Shown here piece after piece: positions 1 through 6,029 of a stretch of DNA of 13,114 bases. Within the stretch, counting starts at the first letter, position 1; each line of letters begins with the position of its first letter. The DNA lies in the NCBI GenBank assembly GCA_030039005.1, contig JASHQT010000140.1, positions 1 through 13,114 of the forward strand, given 5' to 3'. Source of the stretch: Bryobacteraceae bacterium. Its GTDB lineage: Bacteria > Acidobacteriota > Terriglobia > Bryobacterales > Bryobacteraceae. A program made the translations under genes and the position numbers. Below the pieces are notes generated by a model. That model did no database searches. It had not been told where the DNA came from and saw nothing but the letters and a program-made list of their open reading frames with translations.

Positions 1-1
1 G

Positions 2-2047
2 CAACCGTCGCTCGGGCGCGCATTCCGGCCGGGCGAGGACCAGCCGGGACAGGACCATGAAGCGATTCTGAGCGATGGAATCTGGCGCAGCCGGTTTCGC
101 GGCGATCCGAATATCGTGGGCCGCACCATTCGTGTGGATGACGTGCCCACCACCATCGTTGGCGTAATGCCGCCCACTTTCCAATTTCCCATGGGCATCG
201 ATCTTTGGACGCCCATGGCTCTAACGCCGGAGCGGCGGACGTCGCACACCGCGCAGCTACTGCAATCCGTCGCGCGGCTGAAGCCCGGACGGACTTTGGA
301 CCAAGCCGCGGCCGAAATCAACGGCATCGCGGGCAGGCTGGAACAATCCTTCCCCGAGACCAACAAGAATCGCCGGTTTGTGGTGTGGCCGGCGCTGCGC
401 TTGTTTCTCGATTACACAACGCACCAGTACCTAGTCTTATTGATGGGCGCGGTCTTGTTTGTGCTCCTGATCGCCTGCACCAACGTCGCGAACCTGCAGT
501 TTGCGCGCGCAACCGGCCGGATTCGCGAAGTAGCCGTGCGGCGGGCGCTAGGAGCAAGCCGTGGGCGGCTGATTACGCAACTGGTGGTCGAAAGCACGCT
601 GCTTTCGTTCGGCGGGGCTCTGCTGGGACTGCTGGTGGCGCAGTGGGGCATCCGCTTGCTGCACTACGGAATGCCGCCGGAAGTGGAACGCTACGTCCTG
701 GGCTTCAAGGATCTCGAATTGAATGGCCGGGCCTTGTTATTCACTGTAGTGGCGGCGCTTGCGAGCGGCATCCTATCGGGACTAGCGCCAGCCTGGCAAG
801 CTTCGAAACCGAATGTCACGGACGCGTTGCGCGAAGGAGGCCGCGGGACTTCCGCAGGGCGGGGACGGCAACGAGTGCGCAATATTTTGGTCGCCGTCGA
901 GGTCGCGCTCGCGGCGGTATTGTTGGTGGGCGCCGGGTTGATGGTCCGCGGCTTCCGCGCGCTGGTGATCAACGGCAATGCGCTCGAGCCCGAAACGTTG
1001 CTCACCTTGCGGCTGGCCGTCACGGACAACAAATATCACGAGAAATCGCAGATTGTGGAGTTCTACCGTCAAGTCATCGATCGTATTCAAGCGCTACCCG
1101 GCGTGCGCTCGGCCGCGGCCATTAGCGCACTTCCTTATAGCGACCACGAGGAAGGACGGAATTTTACGATTCAAGGCCGCGCGATCGAGCCGGGCAATCC
1201 GCCCAACGCCATGTACCAGGTGACGAGCCCGGAATATTTCGAGACCCTGCACGTGGCGCTGCTCGACGGCCGGCTGCTGCGCGAGAGCGACGGCGAGTCC
1301 GCGCCGCCGGTGGCCGTGATCAGCAAGCGCTTGGCTGAGCGTTGGTGGCATGGAGAATCGCCCATCGGCAAACGCATGCGCATCGGCGATAGCGACTCCA
1401 AAGATACTTGGATGACGATCGTGGGAGTGGTGGCGGACCAATGGCACAATCCTTACGAACGCGCGCCGCGCGCCACCATCTACGTCCCCTGGCAACAGCG
1501 GCCATCACTCGGGATGGATATCGGGGTGCGCACGGCGAGCGATCCGTTGGGCCTAGCGCCGGCGGTCACCGCGGCGATTCATGCCGTGGATCCCGACCAG
1601 CCGATCACCGAAATGCACGCCATGACGAAATCGATACACGACAGCGCGTTGGGCCTCAATTACGTGGCGACGCTCATGGGCGTGTTCGGGGGGATCGCGC
1701 TGCTGCTATCGGCGATCGGCGTGTATGGCGTCATGGCGTATATGGTTTCTGAGCAGACCCGCGACATCGGTATCCGCATGGCCATGGGCGCGGCCCGCGG
1801 GAACATATTGACCGCCATCTTCGGGCGCGGGCTGCTGCTGATCGCGGCCGGCCTCGCCGTGGGCCTCCCGGCCGCTTACGGCCTCGCGCGATTGCTCGCT
1901 TCGCTGGTCTATGGAGTTACGGCCACGGATCCAGCGACGTTTATCGGTATTCCGCTGGCGCTGGTGGCGGCGGCCAGCCTGGCGATTTACGTCCCGGCCC
2001 GGCGGGCGATGAATATCGATCCGATTGTGGCGCTGCGGTATGAGTGA
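2..2047 (+). CDS. ADOP-family FtsX/MacB-like permease, 5'-truncated by the window edge
   Basis: The reading frame is open from base 2, with no stop before TGA at 2045-2047. About 681 residues are visible, so the N-terminus lies outside the window. The first visible residues (LGRAF, GEDQPGQ, then ILSDGIWRSRF, VGRTI and TIVGVMP) are the end of a MacB periplasmic core domain. A first FtsX block follows from about nt 430: a hydrophobic segment at VLLMGAVLFVLLIACTNVAN, then the REVAVRRALGASRGRLI motif and two more membrane segments. A second periplasmic domain comes next, and a second FtsX block near the C-terminus carries RDIGIRMAMGAARGNI. The ending DPIVALRYE is typical of the family. This duplicated architecture without an ATPase fits ADOP proteins (acidobacterial duplicated orphan permease), usually about 800-890 aa. 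The substrate is unknown; family homology suggests envelope export or mechanotransmission. A PadR regulator may lie upstream, outside the window. Confidence 0.9.
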   Translation, partial: QPSLGRAFRPGEDQPGQDHEAILSDGIWRSRFRGDPNIVGRTIRVDDVPTTIVGVMPPTFQFPMGIDLWTPMALTPERRTSHTAQLLQSVARLKPGRTLDQAAAEINGIAGRLEQSFPETNKNRRFVVWPALRLFLDYTTHQYLVLLMGAVLFVLLIACTNVANLQFARATGRIREVAVRRALGASRGRLITQLVVESTLLSFGGALLGLLVAQWGIRLLHYGMPPEVERYVLGFKDLELNGRALLFTVVAALASGILSGLAPAWQASKPNVTDALREGGRGTSAGRGRQRVRNILVAVEVALAAVLLVGAGLMVRGFRALVINGNALEPETLLTLRLAVTDNKYHEKSQIVEFYRQVIDRIQALPGVRSAAAISALPYSDHEEGRNFTIQGRAIEPGNPPNAMYQVTSPEYFETLHVALLDGRLLRESDGESAPPVAVISKRLAERWWHGESPIGKRMRIGDSDSKDTWMTIVGVVADQWHNPYERAPRATIYVPWQQRPSLGMDIGVRTASDPLGLAPAVTAAIHAVDPDQPITEMHAMTKSIHDSALGLNYVATLMGVFGGIALLLSAIGVYGVMAYMVSEQTRDIGIRMAMGAARGNILTAIFGRGLLLIAAGLAVGLPAAYGLARLLASLVYGVTATDPATFIGIPLALVAAASLAIYVPARRAMNIDPIVALRYE

Positions 2048-2134
2048 CCATACCGGCTCCCTCACGGTCGCGGCTCAATAGAAGCAACCTGATACCATTG
2101 TTCCCAGCGACAGCGCATCCGGGAAGGAGTTTTC

Positions 2135-2656
2135 ATGGTATCGATGACCATCAACGGATTGCGGCGCCAGGCCGATGTGCCTGCCGACACGCCGCTCCTC
2201 TACGTCCTCAGAAACGATCTCGAGCTGTCCGGGCCACAATTCGGCTGCGGAATGGCGCAATGCGGCTCCTGTTCGGTGCTGCTCGACGGCAAGGAGATCC
2301 GCTCCTGCATCACACCTGTGTCGGCGGCTTCCGGCAAGGAAGTTACCACGCTCGAAGGGCTTTCGGCGCGCTGGGCCAAGCAGAAAAACCTGTCGAAGGC
2401 GGATGCTGAGAAAACCCTGCACCCGGTGCAGCAAGCCTGGATTGAAGAGCAGACGCCTTTGTGCGGGTTCTGCCAGAACGGCATGATGATCAAGGCCACG
2501 GAACTGCTGGAACACAACTCCAGCCCGACCGTCGAGCAGATCAAAACCGCTTTCACCACGTCCGGGCCCTCGGCGCATCTGTGCCGCTGCGGCAGCTATA
2601 TCGCGATCATCGACGCGGTGCGCCGCGCCGGCCAAATCATGACGGAGAGGAGCTAA
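2135..2656 (+). CDS. (2Fe-2S)-binding small subunit of a molybdenum hydroxylase (xanthine dehydrogenase family, IorA/CoxS-like)
   Basis: This 173-aa electron-transfer subunit carries two [2Fe-2S] clusters. The N-terminal plant-ferredoxin-like domain has Cys38, Cys43, Cys46 and Cys58 (CGMAQCGSC, then a Cys 12 residues on). The C-terminal helical domain has Cys110 and Cys113 (LCGFCQNGM) plus Cys150 and Cys152 (LCRCGSY). Gln99 (HPVQQAWIE) matches the conserved glutamine near the molybdopterin. The clusters carry electrons from the Mo centre in the downstream subunit to an acceptor not encoded here. The loop between the two domains, about residues 78-94, looks longer and more charged than in minimal homologues. 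ATG at 2135 is chosen because AAGGAG at 2124-2129 sits 5 nt upstream. The next gene starts 3 nt after this stop, so the two are surely co-transcribed. It has no signal peptide and would be carried out by the Tat signal of its partner (inference). The exact substrate class cannot be read from sequence. Confidence 0.95.
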   Translation: MVSMTINGLRRQADVPADTPLLYVLRNDLELSGPQFGCGMAQCGSCSVLLDGKEIRSCITPVSAASGKEVTTLEGLSARWAKQKNLSKADAEKTLHPVQQAWIEEQTPLCGFCQNGMMIKATELLEHNSSPTVEQIKTAFTTSGPSAHLCRCGSYIAIIDAVRRAGQIMTERS

Positions 2657-2659
2657 GCC

Positions 2660-5044
2660 ATGGCCATCGGGAACGAAAAATCCGTCAATGTCTACGGCGC
2701 TACTCTCTCTTACGGCACTAAACTCACGCGGCGCGAGTTAGTGAAAGCCGGCGGGGCGCTGCTCGTGGGCTTCGGGATTGCGGGCGCGGCCGTTCCCGCC
2801 AACGCAGCTACTCCGAAGAGGAAGGCCGTCAAGGCTACCAACAAGAACACGCTGGACCCGACGCTGCCCAGCTCGTGGATCGAGATCCATCCCGACAACA
2901 CCATCCTGATTCGCACCGGCAAGAGCGATTTCGGTCAGAGCACGACGTTTACCGCGTACCGGCAAATCGTGGCGGAAGAGCTGAACGCGCGCCTGGAGGA
3001 CGTCACGACCGTGATCATGGGCGATACCGATCGCACGCCGGACGGCAGCGGCGCGTTTGATTTTCTCGGACGCGGCACGCCGAATATTCGCAAGGCGGCG
3101 GCGTACACGTATCAGGCGCTGCTGGAGCTGGCTTCCGACCGGCTCAGCGTCCCGAAGGACCAGATTTCGGCCAAGGACGGCGCCGTTTCCGCCGGCGGCA
3201 AGAGCATGACCTACGGTGAACTGGTGCAGGGCCAGCAGTTGAAGCTCACCATTCCGGTGATGGGCGATCTGACCAGCCCCATGGGACTGACCGTCACCGG
3301 CGAGCCGCCGATGAAGCCGGTCAGCCAATACACCATCATTGGCAAGCCGTTCCCCAACAGCGTGATCGCCTCGAAGGTTTCGGCGAAGGAAATATGGGCC
3401 ACCGACGTTCGCCTTCCCAACATGCTGCACGCCAGGATGGTTCATCCCAAGACGCTCGGTTCCACGTTGATCTCCGCGGGCGAATTGGATAAGACCAAGT
3501 TTCCGAACGCGAAGGTAATCGTGAAAGGAAACCTCGTGGGCGTGGTTGCGCCGACAGAATGGGAGGCGGTTCAAGCCGCGCAGCAGGTCGCCTCCGCTGC
3601 CAAATGGACGGACTGGAAGGGCCTTCCCGGCAACGCGAATCTGTTCGACCATTTGCGAAAAGCCGACTGGACCACCACCAAGGTCACCAAGAGCGACAAG
3701 AGCCGGGGCGATGTGGCGCGGGCGTTGTCGGGAGCGCCCAAATATCTCAAGGCGACGTACGAGTTCTCGTTCATGAAACATGCGCCGATCGGACCGACCA
3801 TGGCGGCGGCCGACGTGCGCGAAGACGGAACGGTCTACATCTACACGCACAACCAAAATCCGCAGGCGCTGCGCGGGGAAATCGCGCAGATGCTCGGCAC
3901 GACCATTGATCACGTAGTGGTGCGGACGTTTTCGGGTCCGGGGCATTACGGACGGTCGAATGGCGGCAACGCAGGCGCCGAAGACGAAGCGGTGATTCTG
4001 TCGAAAGAGCTCGGCCGGCCGGTGCGGGTGCAATGGATGCGGCCGGACGACTTCCAGTGGTCCACGCAGTCACCGGCGTCGATGTCCGACGTCGAGATCG
4101 CATTGGATGCGAACGGCCGGATCGCTGCGTATCAGATCGATCACTATATGCCGGCCATGCAGGACGACCGGCCGGTGGGCGCGGTGCTCGCCGGGCTGCC
4201 GACGATGCCCGCTCCAAGCGAGAAGGGTGTGTTCATCGGGTCGACGGTGAACGACATTTCCGATCCCTGGATCTATGACGGCGTCTCCGTGTTGATGGAG
4301 CGCGGCCATGGCACCTATCAGGTGGGCCAGAAAGAATCGCCGCTCGCCATCGGGCTGCGCGATCACAGCATGCGCACACCGGGGCAGTTCCAGCAGAATT
4401 ATCCGCGCGAGGTGGCCATCAGCGAAGCAGCGGCGCTGGCCGGCGCGGACGCGATCCAATTCCGCATCGACCATGCCACTGAAGATCGCGCTATTGGCGT
4501 GCTGAAGGCCGTGCGCGAGGCATCGGGATGGGAGACGCGTCCGTCACCTAGCCCCAATGCGGCGGCTAGTGGCGATCAGCCTGTGCGCGGACGCGGCGTC
4601 TCCATCATGTTTCGCGGCGGGACTTACTGGGCGTGTGTCGCCGAAATCGCGGTGACGCCAAACACGGGCGCGATCCAAGTCGAGAAAATCACCATGGCCG
4701 TGGATCCGGGAATCGTCGTCAATCCGCTGCAATTGAAGCGGCAGGTGGAGGGCGGCTCCATCATGGGCGTCAGCCATGCGTTGCTCGAAGAGGCCCCGTT
4801 CGACGAGAGCGGGATCACCGCGCGCGATTGGCGCACCTACCCGATCCTCAAGATGGCCGACATCCCGGAGGTCAAAGTGGTGCTGCTTCACAAGCCCGAA
4901 GTCGGCGCTTACGGCGGCGGATCGGAAGCCGCCAACGCGCTGGCAGCGCCGGCTATCGCATCGGCGCTGCATGACGCGACCGGGAAGATCGCGCGGCGTC
5001 TTCCCTTGAAGCCCGAATACGTTCAGGCGATGCTCAAAGCGTAG
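2660..5044 (+). CDS. Tat-exported molybdopterin-binding catalytic subunit of an aldehyde/N-heterocycle hydroxylase (xanthine dehydrogenase family)
   Basis: At 794 aa this is the catalytic subunit of a molybdenum hydroxylase, adding a water-derived hydroxyl to an aldehyde or N-heterocycle. The N-terminus has a Tat signal: TRRELVKAG (Arg24-Arg25), a hydrophobic stretch, and a likely signal peptidase site after ANA (47-49), implying a folded, cofactor-loaded periplasmic enzyme. Family motifs in order are FGQSTTFTAYRQIVAEEL near residue 90, a hammerhead-like domain near 230-300, HAPIGPTMAAADV from His374, GPGHYGRSNGG at 426-436, and VDPGIVVNP with QVEGGSIMG near 681-700. The C-terminal Glu756 (GGGSEAANALAAPAI) aligns with the catalytic glutamate, although the usual GxGEP context is changed. 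The order resembles IorB/NicB-type enzymes rather than FAD-containing xanthine dehydrogenases. No FAD subunit or cytochrome c subunit is adjacent, so the electron acceptor is unknown. ATG at 2660 follows GAGAGGAG at 2645-2652. The substrate is unresolved. Confidence 0.93.
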   Translation: MAIGNEKSVNVYGATLSYGTKLTRRELVKAGGALLVGFGIAGAAVPANAATPKRKAVKATNKNTLDPTLPSSWIEIHPDNTILIRTGKSDFGQSTTFTAYRQIVAEELNARLEDVTTVIMGDTDRTPDGSGAFDFLGRGTPNIRKAAAYTYQALLELASDRLSVPKDQISAKDGAVSAGGKSMTYGELVQGQQLKLTIPVMGDLTSPMGLTVTGEPPMKPVSQYTIIGKPFPNSVIASKVSAKEIWATDVRLPNMLHARMVHPKTLGSTLISAGELDKTKFPNAKVIVKGNLVGVVAPTEWEAVQAAQQVASAAKWTDWKGLPGNANLFDHLRKADWTTTKVTKSDKSRGDVARALSGAPKYLKATYEFSFMKHAPIGPTMAAADVREDGTVYIYTHNQNPQALRGEIAQMLGTTIDHVVVRTFSGPGHYGRSNGGNAGAEDEAVILSKELGRPVRVQWMRPDDFQWSTQSPASMSDVEIALDANGRIAAYQIDHYMPAMQDDRPVGAVLAGLPTMPAPSEKGVFIGSTVNDISDPWIYDGVSVLMERGHGTYQVGQKESPLAIGLRDHSMRTPGQFQQNYPREVAISEAAALAGADAIQFRIDHATEDRAIGVLKAVREASGWETRPSPSPNAAASGDQPVRGRGVSIMFRGGTYWACVAEIAVTPNTGAIQVEKITMAVDPGIVVNPLQLKRQVEGGSIMGVSHALLEEAPFDESGITARDWRTYPILKMADIPEVKVVLLHKPEVGAYGGGSEAANALAAPAIASALHDATGKIARRLPLKPEYVQAMLKA

Positions 5045-5055
5045 CCGGCGAAAAC

Positions 5056-5472
5056 TTAATATCCATAAGGAACAGCGCAGCCGGGATACGTTTCCCAAAC
5101 GCCGTTTTGATCATAAAATCCAGGGGGATTGCAAACCGGCGCGGCATATCCGTACCCGTACGGGTAAACACCGACGCCAAGTCCGAAGCCGTAGCCTCCG
5201 CCATAATAGCGAGGCCCTACATAGTGCCGCACGTTGCCGCCGTAGTAGCCACGCCCGCCGCTAAATCCGTGCGCTGGGGCCGAAAACCCGCGCGCCGGCG
5301 CTGAAAACGTCCGGCCTGAAAACGAGTGCCCGCCGCCATGTCCGGCGAACCCACCGCGCCCCCCACCATGTTCCGCGGCAAGCGCCGATACCGGGCTGAA
5401 CGCGGCCATCGCGCCGATCAATGCCAATGGCGCAACTACCCTTTTCGCCAACTTCAACCATCTGTCTTTCAT
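5056..5472 (-). CDS. small secreted Gly/Tyr-rich protein, function unknown
   Basis: This 138-aa protein has a clear Sec signal peptide: MKDRWLKLAKR, a hydrophobic core, then SALA before AEHGGG, with cleavage near residue 33. The mature part has very low complexity. A Gly/His/Ser/Phe section repeats FSAPARG, FSAPAHG and FSGGRG. It is followed by a Gly/Tyr/Val section (RYYGGGYGFGLGVGVYPYGY) and a compact tail with two cysteines, PVCNPPGFYDQNGVWETYPGC, which could form a disulfide. Short secreted proteins with a similar YYGGGYG plus cysteine tail are common in bacteria, but I know of no established function. The ATG at 5470-5472 is preferred over a longer frame beginning at 5523, because GGAGG lies 5 nt upstream of it and the signal peptide begins there. 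It converges on the Mo hydroxylase gene with an 11-bp gap and diverges from the padR-like gene. Confidence 0.82.
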   Translation of the reverse strand: MKDRWLKLAKRVVAPLALIGAMAAFSPVSALAAEHGGGRGGFAGHGGGHSFSGRTFSAPARGFSAPAHGFSGGRGYYGGNVRHYVGPRYYGGGYGFGLGVGVYPYGYGYAAPVCNPPGFYDQNGVWETYPGCAVPYGY

Positions 5473-5482
5473 AACCACCTCC
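5473..5482 (-). promoter_or_regulatory. ribosome binding site of the Gly/Tyr-rich gene
   Basis: On the minus strand the sequence is GGAGGTGGTT followed directly by ATG. GGAGG lies at 5478-5482 with a 5-nt spacer. This decides the start at 5472 over the longer in-frame option at 5523. Confidence 0.75.
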
Positions 5483-5581
5483 AACCGTCGCCTTGAATCA
5501 GGCACGCCGATGGCCTTCGGCAAAGGGTTGAAAACATGAGCTCAATGTTCACGAGGAGGCGTTGAAAACCACCATAGCGGT

Positions 5582-5603
5582 GGGATGGGACCACCACCAT
5601 CCC
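5582..5603. repeat. 7-bp inverted repeat in the divergent intergenic region
   Basis: GGGATGG (5582-5588) and CCATCCC (5597-5603) are perfect inverted arms around an 8-nt loop. A competing smaller dyad, CCACC (5569-5573) with GGTGG (5579-5583), lies just left and shares bases with it. The position is about 24 bp upstream of the padR -35 element. It could be a regulator site, or a hairpin in the untranslated leader of the minus-strand gene. No T-run makes it a convincing terminator. Purpose unknown. Confidence 0.4.
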
Positions 5604-5626
5604 GGCCCTTCTGGGGCACTTTCTCC

Positions 5627-5655
5627 TTGACAGCTTAGGAGAGCTGCCGTATACT
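5627..5655 (+). promoter_or_regulatory. sigma-70 promoter of the padR-ADOP operon
   Basis: A perfect -35 TTGACA (5627-5632) is followed after exactly 17 bp by TATACT (5650-5655), one base from the -10 consensus. Transcription would start near 5661-5664, leaving a leader of only about 15-18 nt before the ATG at 5679. Such a close match in a GC-rich genome suggests a strong promoter that must be held down by a repressor, consistent with the repeats laid over it. Confidence 0.8.
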
Positions 5656-5675
5656 CCTGAGTATCTTAGGAGAGC
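5634..5675. promoter_or_regulatory. putative PadR operator: direct and inverted repeats over the -10 region
   Basis: The 11-mer CTTAGGAGAGC occurs exactly twice, at 5634-5644 (in the -35/-10 spacer) and 5665-5675 (around the ribosome binding site), 31 bp apart, close to three helical turns. Between them CTCCTGAG (5654-5661) is the inverted counterpart. It forms an 8-bp arm dyad (one G-T mismatch) around TAT with CTTAGGAG at 5665-5672, and a looser dyad with CTTAGGAG at 5634-5641. A second exact dyad, ATACTC-CT-GAGTAT, lies at 5651-5664. The half-sites therefore run forward, reverse, forward across the -10 and start site, where a bound dimer would block RNA polymerase. PadR proteins usually autorepress, so self-binding is the natural inference. 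Binding itself is not shown. Confidence 0.6.
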
Positions 5676-5678
5676 GCA

Positions 5679-6029
5679 ATGCCACCCAAGACAACCGAAG
5701 CCCAGCTTCTTCCAGGAACGCTCGACCTTCTGATTTTGAAGGCCGTCTCGCTCGGCCCTCTGCACGGCTACGGAATTCTGCTGCGCATCGGCCAGATCTC
5801 GGCGCAAGCGCTGCTCATCGAGCAGGGAGCGCTTTACCCGGCTCTGTTTCGGCTGGTGCGCCAGGGCCTATTGAAAGCGAACTGGGGCGTATCGGAGAAC
5901 AATCGCCGCGCCAAGTTTTATGAGCTAACGCCGGCGGGCCGCAAGCGGCTGCGCGAAGAAGCCGACGGATGGAATAGGCTGGCTGCGGCCATGGCCTCGG
6001 TGCTGGCCGCGGAAGCGGAAAAAATATGA
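5679..6029 (+). CDS. PadR-family transcriptional regulator, acidobacterial ADOP-linked type
   Basis: This 116-aa protein is a winged-helix DNA-binding regulator. LLPGTLDLLILKAVSLGPLHGYGIL (residues 10-34) gives the first helices. ALLIEQGALYPALFRLVRQGLL (about 44-65) is the recognition-helix region, and NNRRAKFYELTPAGRKRL (about 74-91) forms the wing and the start of the C-terminal dimerisation helix. The short form with a single long C-terminal helix matches the PadR subgroup that precedes ADOP permeases in Acidobacteria. It probably represses its own operon through the repeats at 5634-5675, and the inducer is unknown. ATG at 5679 has AGGAGA (5668-5673) 5 nt upstream. The stop overlaps the start of the permease gene (ATGA, 6026-6029), so the two are translationally coupled. 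Confidence 0.95.
   Translation: MPPKTTEAQLLPGTLDLLILKAVSLGPLHGYGILLRIGQISAQALLIEQGALYPALFRLVRQGLLKANWGVSENNRRAKFYELTPAGRKRLREEADGWNRLAAAMASVLAAEAEKI

Noticed and set aside
205..1125. 306-codon plus-strand frame inside the first ADOP gene
   Set aside because: It overlaps the ADOP frame completely. It is Arg/Ala-rich without membrane segments or motifs.
2738..4033. 431-codon open frame on the minus strand
   Set aside because: It lies wholly antisense to the well-supported Mo subunit gene. Its His/Arg-rich composition is what a GC-rich coding strand gives in the opposite frame, and no family is recognisable.
5473..5523. Longer start (at 5523) for the Gly/Tyr-rich protein
   Set aside because: The 17 extra residues would precede a normal signal peptide, and the ATG at 5472 has an ideal GGAGG 5 nt upstream.
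5651..5675. CTCCTGAG-TAT-CTTAGGAG read as an RNA hairpin hiding the padR ribosome binding site
   Set aside because: The left arm overlaps the -10 and the predicted start site, so a transcript from this promoter would lack most of it. A DNA operator is the better reading.
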